Shown here: in pieces, positions 33,361 through 39,614 of the stretch
How positions within the stretch are numbered: the first letter of the stretch is position 1
Layout of the letters: each line of letters opens with the position of its first letter
Origin: Armatimonadetes bacterium 13_1_40CM_64_14
GTDB taxonomy: Bacteria; Sysuimicrobiota; Sysuimicrobiia; Sysuimicrobiales; Kaftiobacteriaceae
Direction of reading: 5' to 3'
DNA: 39,614 bases
Assembly: GCA_001917855.1 (NCBI GenBank)
Contig: MNEU01000023.1
Coordinates: forward strand, 1-39,614
The notes under the pieces: model-generated
The model's database searches: none
The model's input: only the letters and a program-made list of their open reading frames with translations
Told to the model about the DNA's origin: nothing
Made by a program: the position numbers and the translations under genes

Positions 33361-36096
33361 ATGGCACAGGTGCGGAACAGCAAGACCCTGCGAGCGACCC
33401 GGCGAACACGGGCAACCCGTCCTGCTCGGCGCGGGCGCGGCAGCCGTTGGACCCAGCTCTTTGCTGAAGGGAACGCAAAGATGCGCGATCTCTTGGGCGG
33501 GAAAGGGGCTGGCCTCGCCGAGATGAGCCGGATCGGGCTCCCCGTCCCTCCGGGATTCACGATCACGACGGAAGCGTGCCTGGAGTACTACCGGCGCGAT
33601 AAGCAGCTCCCCCCGGGGTTGCTCGATGAAGTCCGGCAGAGGGTGCGTGCGGTCGAAACGCGCACGGGCAAGCGCTTTGGAGATCCCTCGAACCCGTTGC
33701 TCGTGTCGGTGCGCTCCGGCGCCAAATTCAGCATGCCGGGGATGATGGATACTGTGCTGAACCTGGGCCTGAACCAGGCGACAGTCGAGGGGCTGGCCCA
33801 GCGCACCGGCGATGCGCGGTTCGCCTACGACTCTTACCGCCGGTTTATGCAGATGTTCGGCGACGTCGTTCTGGGGGTGAAGCACGACGAGTTCGAAACG
33901 GCCCTCGCGGCGGCCAAACGCCAGCGCGGGGTGACCTTGGATACTGAGTTGAGCGCCGCCGACCTCAAGGCTCTAACCGAGGCATACCGTCGGATTGTCC
34001 GTCAGCAGGCCAAGCAAGCGTTTCCCGAGGATCCCTGGCAGCAACTGGAGATGGCGATCCGCGCGGTGTTCGAGTCGTGGAACACGCCGCGTGCGATCAC
34101 GTACCGGAATTTCAACAAGATCCCCCACGATTTGGGAACGGCGGTCAACATTCAGACCATGGTGTTTGGAAACATGGGGAAGACGTCTGGGACCGGGGTC
34201 GCGTTTACCCGCAACCCGGCCACCGGCGACAGGAAAGTCTATGGCGAGTACCTTCTCAATGCGCAGGGCGAAGATGTCGTCGCCGGCATCCGCACGCCGC
34301 TGCCGATTTCGCAGCTGGCTCGCGACCTGCCTCAGGTCTATCGGCAGTTCGCTGACGTGTGCGCCCTGCTCGAGAAGCATTATCGAGACGTCCAAGACGT
34401 CGAGTTTACGATTGAAAACGGCACGCTGTACTTGCTGCAGACTCGCAGTGGCAAGCGGACAGCCCCGGCGGCGGTGAAGATCGCCGTGGACATGGTGGCC
34501 GAAAAGCTCATCAATAAGGAAGAGGCGCTGTTGCGCGTCGAGCCCGCGTCCCTCGAGCAGCTGCTCCACCCTCGGCTCGATCCGGCTGCCCCCCGTCGGG
34601 TCGTCGGCAAGGGGCTGGCGGCGAGCCCCGGGGCGGCGTCGGGCGTGGTGGTGTTTGATGCCGACGAGGCCGTGAAGATTGCCGCGACGCGGAAGGTGAT
34701 TCTGGTGCGCCCCGAGACCAACCCGGACGACATTCACGGCTTGGTCGCTGCCGGAGGCGTGCTCACCAGTCGCGGCGGTATGACCAGCCACGCCGCCATC
34801 GTGGCCCGCGGGATGGGCAAACCGGCGGTGGTCGGGGCGGAGGGGGTGCGCATCGATCTGGAGGCCAAGCAGTTCGTCGCCGGGACGGCCGCGGTGCGCC
34901 AGGGGGAGCTCATCACGATCGATGGGTCGACCGGGGAGATCATGCTGGGCGAAATCCCCGTGATTGAGCCAACCCTCACAGGGGAGATTCAAGAACTTTT
35001 GCGCTGGGCCGATCAGGCGCGCGTTTTGGGCGTCCGCGCGAACGCGGACTACCCACGGGATGCGGCGAAGGCGCGCGAGTTTGGTGCGGAGGGCATCGGC
35101 CTGTGTCGGACCGAGCACATGTTCATGGAGGCCGAGCGCCTGCCGATCATGCAGCAGATGATCATGGCCTCCTCGGAAGCCGAGCGGCGGAAGGCCTTGG
35201 CGCCGCTGCTCGAGTTCCAGCGAGAAGATTTCAAGGGCATCTTTCGCGAGATGCGGGACCTGCCGGTGATCATCCGGTTGCTCGACCCACCGCTCCACGA
35301 GTTCTTACCGCGGATGGAAGACCTGCTGGTGGAGGTAACAGAACTGCGGCTGCGGGGGGACACCGGGCATCTGCGGGAGCGCGAGGCCCTGCTCCGCCGC
35401 GTGCAAGAGCTCCACGAGTTCAACCCGATGCTCGGTCTGCGGGGCTGTCGGTTGGGGATCCTGTACCCCGAGATCAACGAGATGCAGGTGCGGGCCATCT
35501 TGCAGGCCGCGATCGAGCTGAAGCGGGACGAACGCATTGAGGTGATCCCGGAGATCATGATCCCTCTGGTGGGCCACCCCAACGAGCTGCAGGTCGTCCA
35601 TGAACAACTCCAAACGATTGCGGCGCAGGTCATCCGGGAAGCCGGTGTGCCGGTGCGCTACATGTTCGGCACGATGATCGAGATCCCGCGGGCCTGTCTC
35701 GTGGCCGACCAGATCGCTCAGAGGGCCGAGTTCTTCTCCTTCGGGACCAACGACCTGACGCAAACCATCTTCGGGTTCAGCCGCGACGACGCGCAGGGGA
35801 AGTTCCTCCACGTCTACCTCGAGAAAGGGATTCTCAAAGAGGATCCGTTTCAGACGTTGGACCAAGGCGGGGTCGGCCAACTCATGGAGATGGGGGCGAA
35901 GCTCGGCAAGTCGACGCGCCCGAAGCTGGAGGTCGGGATCTGCGGCGAGCACGGGGGCGATCCCGCCTCAGTCGAGTTCTGCCATCGCATCGGGCTGGAC
36001 TATGTATCGTGTTCGCCGTTCCGCGTTCCCGTCGCCCGGCTCGCCGCCGCGCAAGCGCGGATAAAAGAGAAACTCGCAGTCGCGAAGGACGTGTGA
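33361..36096 (+). CDS. ppdK: Pyruvate, phosphate dikinase
   Basis: PPDK interconverts pyruvate, ATP and phosphate with PEP, AMP and diphosphate, in gluconeogenic or glycolytic direction. The 911-residue protein has the N-terminal ATP-grasp part (LLGGKGAGLAEMSRIGLPVPPGFTI; SVRSGAKFSMPGMMDTVLNLG; GTGVAFTRNPATG). The swivelling phosphohistidine domain carries GGMTSHAAIVARGMGKPAVVG with H477. The PEP/pyruvate barrel contains GLCRTEHMF and CGEHGGDPASVEF with C861. A basic N-terminal extension of about 28 residues precedes the conserved domain. The ATG at 33361 has GGTGAGGTGA upstream. In many Bacillota ppdK follows glyS with its regulatory protein gene nearby; no such regulator gene is seen here. 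Confidence 0.96.
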   Translation: MAQVRNSKTLRATRRTRATRPARRGRGSRWTQLFAEGNAKMRDLLGGKGAGLAEMSRIGLPVPPGFTITTEACLEYYRRDKQLPPGLLDEVRQRVRAVETRTGKRFGDPSNPLLVSVRSGAKFSMPGMMDTVLNLGLNQATVEGLAQRTGDARFAYDSYRRFMQMFGDVVLGVKHDEFETALAAAKRQRGVTLDTELSAADLKALTEAYRRIVRQQAKQAFPEDPWQQLEMAIRAVFESWNTPRAITYRNFNKIPHDLGTAVNIQTMVFGNMGKTSGTGVAFTRNPATGDRKVYGEYLLNAQGEDVVAGIRTPLPISQLARDLPQVYRQFADVCALLEKHYRDVQDVEFTIENGTLYLLQTRSGKRTAPAAVKIAVDMVAEKLINKEEALLRVEPASLEQLLHPRLDPAAPRRVVGKGLAASPGAASGVVVFDADEAVKIAATRKVILVRPETNPDDIHGLVAAGGVLTSRGGMTSHAAIVARGMGKPAVVGAEGVRIDLEAKQFVAGTAAVRQGELITIDGSTGEIMLGEIPVIEPTLTGEIQELLRWADQARVLGVRANADYPRDAAKAREFGAEGIGLCRTEHMFMEAERLPIMQQMIMASSEAERRKALAPLLEFQREDFKGIFREMRDLPVIIRLLDPPLHEFLPRMEDLLVEVTELRLRGDTGHLREREALLRRVQELHEFNPMLGLRGCRLGILYPEINEMQVRAILQAAIELKRDERIEVIPEIMIPLVGHPNELQVVHEQLQTIAAQVIREAGVPVRYMFGTMIEIPRACLVADQIAQRAEFFSFGTNDLTQTIFGFSRDDAQGKFLHVYLEKGILKEDPFQTLDQGGVGQLMEMGAKLGKSTRPKLEVGICGEHGGDPASVEFCHRIGLDYVSCSPFRVPVARLAAAQARIKEKLAVAKDV

Positions 36097-36120
36097 CGCA
36101 CTCGCCGGAAGGATAGAGAC

Positions 36121-37254
36121 GTGGGATCCGCTCCGTCGCAGAAGGCGCGCCCCAGTCGCGTTCGCACGCCCGGTCCGAAGATGAGCACGTCCCGCCAGCT
36201 CACCGAACAGTGGGAACGGGAGCGCCTCAGTTCTCGGGCCGCCCGAGCCGGCGCCTCGCGCGGCCGGGAGGTCGCCGAACCTGAGGACGATTTGCGCACC
36301 GGCTTTCAACGCGACCGCGATCGCATTATCCACAGCAAGGCGTTTCGTCGGCTCACCCACAAGACGCAGGTGTTCATCGCCCCCGAAGGGGACCACTACC
36401 GCACGCGCTTGACCCACACGCTGGAAGTCGCCCAGGTTGCGCGGACTGCCGCGCGGGCGTTGCGCTTAAATGAGGATCTGACCGAGGCGATCGCCCTCGC
36501 CCACGATCTGGGGCATCCGCCCTTTGGGCACGCCGGCGAGGAGGCGCTCAATGAGGCGATGCAGCCGGTGGGCGGCTTCCGGCACTACGCCCAGAGCCTA
36601 CGGGTGGCGCAGATTCTGGAAGTCCGGACGCGGGCGGATGGGACTGTGGTGCGCGGGCTGAATCTCACGTGGGAAGTGCGCGATGGTATCGGGACACACA
36701 GCAAAGGGCTCGCGGATCTGCTGAGCACAGACCGCGACACCAACGACAGTTTGCCGGCGACCCTCGAGGGCCAGGTGGTGCGGTTGGCCGACCGCATCGC
36801 CTATGTGCACCATGATACAGACGATGCGATCCGCGCCGGGCTCGTGACGGAGCGGGAGGTGCCCGCCGATGTGCGGGCGCACTTAGGACAGACCCGCGGC
36901 GAGTGGCTGGATCGCATGGTGCGCGACTTGGTGTCCGCCAGTTCGGATCAGCCGACGATTCGTCTCAGCGACCGCGTGCGCGAGGCGCAGAATACGCTGA
37001 AAGATTTCCTCGCATCGCGCGTGTACCGCGGCCCCGCCGCCTCGGCCGAAGTGGTGAAGGCCAAGCGTCTCGTGCAGGCTCTCTACGAGCACTACCTCGC
37101 CTATCCGGATGAGATCTCCTCCGAATACAAGGAGTTAATCGCACGGGGGGATCCTGTCGGCCGGGTCGTGGGAGACTTCTTGGCGGGGATGACCGACCGA
37201 TACGCCATTCGGCTGGCGGAGGCGCTGTTCATCCCTCGCTCCTGGGCACCCTAG
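36121..37254 (+). CDS. dgt: Deoxyguanosinetriphosphate triphosphohydrolase-like protein
   Basis: This HD-superfamily enzyme is expected to cleave dNTPs to nucleosides and triphosphate. The 377-residue protein contains DRIIHSKAFRRLTHKTQVF, HYRTRLTHTLEVAQVARTAARAL, and the metal site AIALAHDLGHPPFGHAGEEAL with the HD pair at residues 128-129. Further on are LTWEVRDGIGTHSKG and VRLADRIAYVHHDTDDAIRAG. GTG 36121 is favoured by GGAAGGA about 7 bases upstream; ATG 36181 lacks a ribosome-binding site but would match the usual N-terminus. It belongs to the short dGTPase-like class common outside Proteobacteria, whose substrate range is broad or regulated by dNTPs. Confidence 0.92.
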   Translation: MGSAPSQKARPSRVRTPGPKMSTSRQLTEQWERERLSSRAARAGASRGREVAEPEDDLRTGFQRDRDRIIHSKAFRRLTHKTQVFIAPEGDHYRTRLTHTLEVAQVARTAARALRLNEDLTEAIALAHDLGHPPFGHAGEEALNEAMQPVGGFRHYAQSLRVAQILEVRTRADGTVVRGLNLTWEVRDGIGTHSKGLADLLSTDRDTNDSLPATLEGQVVRLADRIAYVHHDTDDAIRAGLVTEREVPADVRAHLGQTRGEWLDRMVRDLVSASSDQPTIRLSDRVREAQNTLKDFLASRVYRGPAASAEVVKAKRLVQALYEHYLAYPDEISSEYKELIARGDPVGRVVGDFLAGMTDRYAIRLAEALFIPRSWAP

Positions 37255-37382
37255 CTGGTCTCGTGTCCGGTCACCGGATGCAGGGACTCCGCAGGTGTCC
37301 GCGGGCGGGGGCGTATGAAGAGCTTGCCAGGGACGGGATCGCACAGAAACTGAACAGCATGCGTCACACCAGGTGAGGTGAC

Positions 37383-37970
37383 GTGGTGGCCACAGGGCGG
37401 GATGCCACTCCGTTGCGCGTCATTGTGCAGGGCAAGCACATCGCTGTGACCCCGGCCCTCCGGACGTACGCGGAGACCAAGGTCGGCAGGCTCACCCGGT
37501 ACTTCGACCACGTCCAGGACGCTCAGGTGGTGTTGAGCGTCGAGCGGCACAAAGATCTCGGCAAGGCGCAGGTCGTCGAAGTCACGTTGCGGGGGGATGG
37601 CATTGTCCTGCGCGGGGAAGACGCCTCCTCGGACATGTACGCCTCGATCGACCTTGTCGTGGGGAAGCTCAAGAAGCAGATCGAGAAGTATCGCAGCAAA
37701 TTCATTCTCAAGCGGCGCATCGATGCCTCCCGACGCAAGGCAAGTCTCATCTCCGCCGCCGAAGCCGCGCAGCGGGCCAGTCCCCGGGAACTGAGCATCG
37801 TACGGACAAAGCGGTTCGCGATGAAGCCGATGACCTCCGAGGACGCGATCTTGCAGATGGAACTGCTCGGCCACGACTTCTTTGTCTTTCGAAACGCCAG
37901 CACGATGGAAGTCAATGTCGTCTACAGGCGCAAAGATGGGCAGTATGGGGTGATTGAGCCGGAGACATAA
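37383..37970 (+). CDS. hpf: Ribosome hibernation promoting factor, long form
   Basis: Long HPF binds the 30S decoding region and, through its C-terminal domain, joins two ribosomes into inactive 100S dimers under starvation. The 195-residue protein has an N-terminal S30AE domain (VIVQGKHIAVTPALRTYAETKVGRLTRYFDHV to KLKKQIEKYRSK), a variable linker, and the C-terminal dimerisation domain. The latter reads IVRTKRFAMKPMTSEDAILQMELLGHDFFVFRN, then VNVVYRRKDGQYGVIEPE. GTG 37383 and GTG 37386 are both possible; GAGGTGA just upstream is better spaced for 37386. It is commonly found close to secA, as here. Confidence 0.95.
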   Translation: MVATGRDATPLRVIVQGKHIAVTPALRTYAETKVGRLTRYFDHVQDAQVVLSVERHKDLGKAQVVEVTLRGDGIVLRGEDASSDMYASIDLVVGKLKKQIEKYRSKFILKRRIDASRRKASLISAAEAAQRASPRELSIVRTKRFAMKPMTSEDAILQMELLGHDFFVFRNASTMEVNVVYRRKDGQYGVIEPET

Positions 37971-38122
37971 CCGGGCGCGGCCCGCCCGCCAGGGGGGAGG
38001 CGCCGGGGCAAGGGAGAACAGTCCATAGAGCCTGCCAGTCGCGATCGTTGGGTGCGCGGGGGATGGATCGTAGGCGGGAGGGACGGCGGTGCCGTCCTGT
38101 GAGACGATAAACGGAGGCGCCA
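37971..38122. other. Intergenic region with two hairpins after hpf
   Basis: CGGGC (37972-37976), loop GCG, GCCCG (37980-37984) forms a small stem right after the hpf stop. GGACGGC (38081-38087), loop GGT, GCCGTCC (38091-38097) forms a perfect 7-bp stem 25 bases before the next start codon. Neither is followed by a U-run. The second could influence translation of the downstream gene. Confidence 0.45.
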
Positions 38123-38779
38123 GTGCCTGAGGCTCGTCAGGACGGGAGATCAGTAGCAGACGCGGCGGAGGAAGTCGTCCGCAAACTGCGCGGCGTCCAG
38201 GCCGTGCGCGTCGAAACCGATGACGCGGGGGCGATCCGAGTCGTACACATCTTGGGTGGTCCGGACCGCAGCCCGAAGGTCATCGCCGTCGACGTTGTCT
38301 CTGCCCTAGCAGCAGAGTTGGGTTTGCAGCTGGAGGCGCGCCAAGTGCGCGTGGCCGCCCAGCAGCGCACGGACCAGGAGGCCCCTCCCGAACAGTTGCG
38401 GTTGAAGTTTGTGGGATTGACGGTCTCCGCTCTTCGGAGCGCCGCGGACGTCAAGGTCCACTTGGAAGAGCAGGGGTTGATGTACGAAGGAATCGCCACC
38501 GGCCCGAACGCGGCCCGCAACCGGCTGGATCTGGTGGCCGAAGCGACCCTCCGGGCCATCGAGCAGTACCTGCGGGCCCAAGGACTGTTCGTGTTGGATG
38601 GCGTCACCACCTCAACGGTGGGCACGCGGGAGGTCGCGGTCGTCGTCGTTTCCTTGGCCGGACGCGAGGAAGAGACGCTCGCAGGATCGTCGCTCGTGCG
38701 TGAAGACCCGAGGGAAGCCGTCGTCCGCGCCATTCTCAACGCGACCAATCGCCCAGTGTCCTGGCTCCTCGGTCGCTAG
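38123..38779 (+). CDS. Unrecognised 218-residue protein upstream of secA
   Basis: The protein is soluble, with no signal peptide or membrane span. Residues 10-80 look like a small alpha/beta domain (VVRKLRGVQAVRVETDDAG, then a strand HILGGPDRSPKVIAVDVVSALAAELG). Residues 90-218 form a second alpha/beta domain with an internal repeat-like pattern: a strand, then GPNAARNRLDLVAEATLRAIEQYL, then strands VAVVVVSLAGREEETLAGSSLV and a helix DPREAVVRAILNATNR. The G-x-A...A-x-EATL-x-A-I and G-S-x-L-V-x-x-DP-x-EA-x-x-A-x-L-x-A-x-N pattern recalls small ligand-sensing domains such as the LeuA regulatory domain, but this is only a resemblance. GTG 38123 has GGAGGCG just upstream, and codon bias is good, so the gene is real. 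Function unknown. Confidence 0.85.
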   Translation: MPEARQDGRSVADAAEEVVRKLRGVQAVRVETDDAGAIRVVHILGGPDRSPKVIAVDVVSALAAELGLQLEARQVRVAAQQRTDQEAPPEQLRLKFVGLTVSALRSAADVKVHLEEQGLMYEGIATGPNAARNRLDLVAEATLRAIEQYLRAQGLFVLDGVTTSTVGTREVAVVVVSLAGREEETLAGSSLVREDPREAVVRAILNATNRPVSWLLGR

Positions 38780-38881
38780 CGTCCGCGCGATCGCTGCTCT
38801 GCCCCGCCCCAAGCGCAGTCCTCCTTTGGACCCCGTTGGCTCGCCTCTCCCCCCTCAGTAGTATGATTTGCCTCGTCCCGA

Positions 38882-38887
38882 TATAAT
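38882..38887 (+). promoter_or_regulatory. Perfect -10 hexamer immediately before secA
   Basis: TATAAT at 38882-38887 lies only 9 bases before the secA ATG (38897), in AT-rich sequence within GC-rich DNA. No Shine-Dalgarno-like sequence lies between them. Transcripts would start at or within a few bases of the ATG, implying a nearly leaderless mRNA. A weak TAGTAT sits 17 bases upstream as a possible -35. Confidence 0.55.
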
Positions 38888-38896
38888 ATTCATGTT

Positions 38897-39614
38897 ATGG
38901 CGAACATTCTGGCGCGGCTGTGGGGCGATACCACGAGCCGCGACCTGCAGCGACTACAGCCCCTCGTCGAAGCGGCGAACGCCCTGGAGCCGGATCTCAC
39001 CCCTCTGTCTGACCAGGCGCTGGCCGGCAAGACGGGGGAGTTCAAGGAGCGTCTCGCGGGCGGTGAAACCCTGGACGACCTCTTGCCTGAGGCGTTTGCG
39101 GTCGTCCGAGAGGCGGCGCGCCGTACGATCGGCCTCCGTCACTTTGACGTGCAACTGCTCGGGGGGGCGGTTCTGCACCAGGGCAAGATCACCGAGATGC
39201 GTACGGGCGAAGGCAAAACGCTCGTCGCCACCCTGCCTATCTACCTCAACGCCCTCGCAGGCCACGGGGTGCACCTGGTCACCGTCAACGACTACCTAGC
39301 CCGGCGCGATGCGGGCTGGATGGGCCCGGTCTATCACTTCCTGGGTTTATCGGTGGCCATGATTGCGCACGACTTCAGCGGACTGTATGACCCCGCGTTC
39401 CACGACCCCCAGGCGCACGCCGATGATCGCCTCAATCACTTCCGGCCGGTTGCGCGCAAGGCTGCCTATCAGGCGGATGTCGCCTACGGGACGGTGAGCG
39501 AATTTGGCTTTGACTACTTGCGCGACAACATGGCGCTGCGTCCCGAGGACCTGGTCCAGCGAGACCTGAGTTTCGCAATCGTCGACGAGGTGGACTTCAT
39601 CCTCATCGATGAAG
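38897..39614 (+). CDS. secA: Preprotein translocase ATPase SecA, N-terminal part
   Basis: SecA is the motor that drives proteins through SecYEG. The gene runs off the window; 239 codons are visible of the usual 800-900 or more. Seen are the N-terminal helix and DEAD motor part 1: [28 protein letters not shown], Walker A MRTGEGKT (101-108), [42 protein letters not shown], and the Walker B region [15 protein letters not shown]. The usual DEVDSILIDEA has Ser where this has Phe. An insertion ([27 protein letters not shown] in part) lengthens the segment before the ADVAYGT motif. The start ATG 38897 matches the family N-terminus. Confidence 0.96.
   Translation, partial: MANILARLWGDTTSRDLQRLQPLVEAANALEPDLTPLSDQALAGKTGEFKERLAGGETLDDLLPEAFAVVREAARRTIGLRHFDVQLLGGAVLHQGKITEMRTGEGKTLVATLPIYLNALAGHGVHLVTVNDYLARRDAGWMGPVYHFLGLSVAMIAHDFSGLYDPAFHDPQAHADDRLNHFRPVARKAAYQADVAYGTVSEFGFDYLRDNMALRPEDLVQRDLSFAIVDEVDFILIDE

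Noticed and set aside
33973-35298. 441-codon minus-strand frame opposite ppdK
   Set aside because: Low-complexity, Arg/His/Gly-rich shadow of a securely identified gene; no start signal or family motif.
1-39614. CRISPR arrays, insertion sequences, prophage or toxin-antitoxin systems
   Set aside because: No regularly spaced repeats, transposase or integrase motifs, or phage genes were found on reading either strand.

Overview
The window is a high-GC (roughly 60-65% by eye), gene-dense bacterial chromosome segment made almost wholly of housekeeping genes. Nearly all lie on the plus strand; the exceptions are rpsT at the left edge and one secreted metallopeptidase gene. The mix suggests a deep-branching, Gram-positive-related (Terrabacteria/Bacillota-like) lineage that is probably uncultured, for example a CSP1-3/Sysuimicrobiota-type organism. 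Clues are a CIRCE-controlled hrcA-dnaJ-prmA-rsmE cluster, an AhrC/ArgR-type arginine repressor, a glycine T-box ahead of glyQS, a ybeY-dgkA...cdd-era...recO-glyQ-glyS-ppdK order like that of Bacillus and its relatives, and a long-form HPF. The taxonomic placement is inference; no rRNA is present.

Layout. 1-2062: rpsT (minus, cut at the edge) and divergent murJ. 2059-5994: a heat-shock and translation-quality operon (promoter and CIRCE, hrcA, dnaJ, prmA, rsmE), unusual in lacking grpE and dnaK between hrcA and dnaJ. 6004-7656: a secreted M1-like metallopeptidase on the minus strand. 7741-15553: an arginine regulon, argC-argJ-argB-argD-argG-argH-argR. It is headed by two ARG-box operators that overlap a promoter and ends with the gene for its own repressor. 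argF is absent. 15586-17005: a stump of the membrane c-di-AMP phosphodiesterase gene pgpH/yqfF, a divergent ybeY, and dgkA. 17292-22311: an Aap-type polar amino-acid ABC transporter (binding protein, two permeases, ATPase) with an unrelated SAM-methyltransferase gene lodged inside it. 22371-25744: corC/hlyC, a DUF502 membrane protein, cdd and era. 26051-28863: a likely Mg2+ transport module inserted between era and recO, made of an Nramp-related transporter, a 60-residue single-span protein, and a soluble PRC-MgtE_N-CBS protein resembling the cytosolic gate of MgtE without its channel. 28850-33337: recO, a small membrane protein, the glycine T-box, glyQ and glyS. 33361-39614: ppdK, dgt, hpf, an unrecognised 218-residue protein, and the start of secA.

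The most rewarding points are the split Nramp/MgtE-gate module and its long untranslated leader, the truncated pgpH next to a YbeY that departs from its family's key residues, the ArgR operator architecture, the interrupted ABC operon with a strong intercistronic hairpin, and the unknown gene before secA. No CRISPR array, IS element, prophage, tRNA or rRNA gene was recognised. Motif and promoter calls were read by eye and family names come from recognised motifs; no database search was run.
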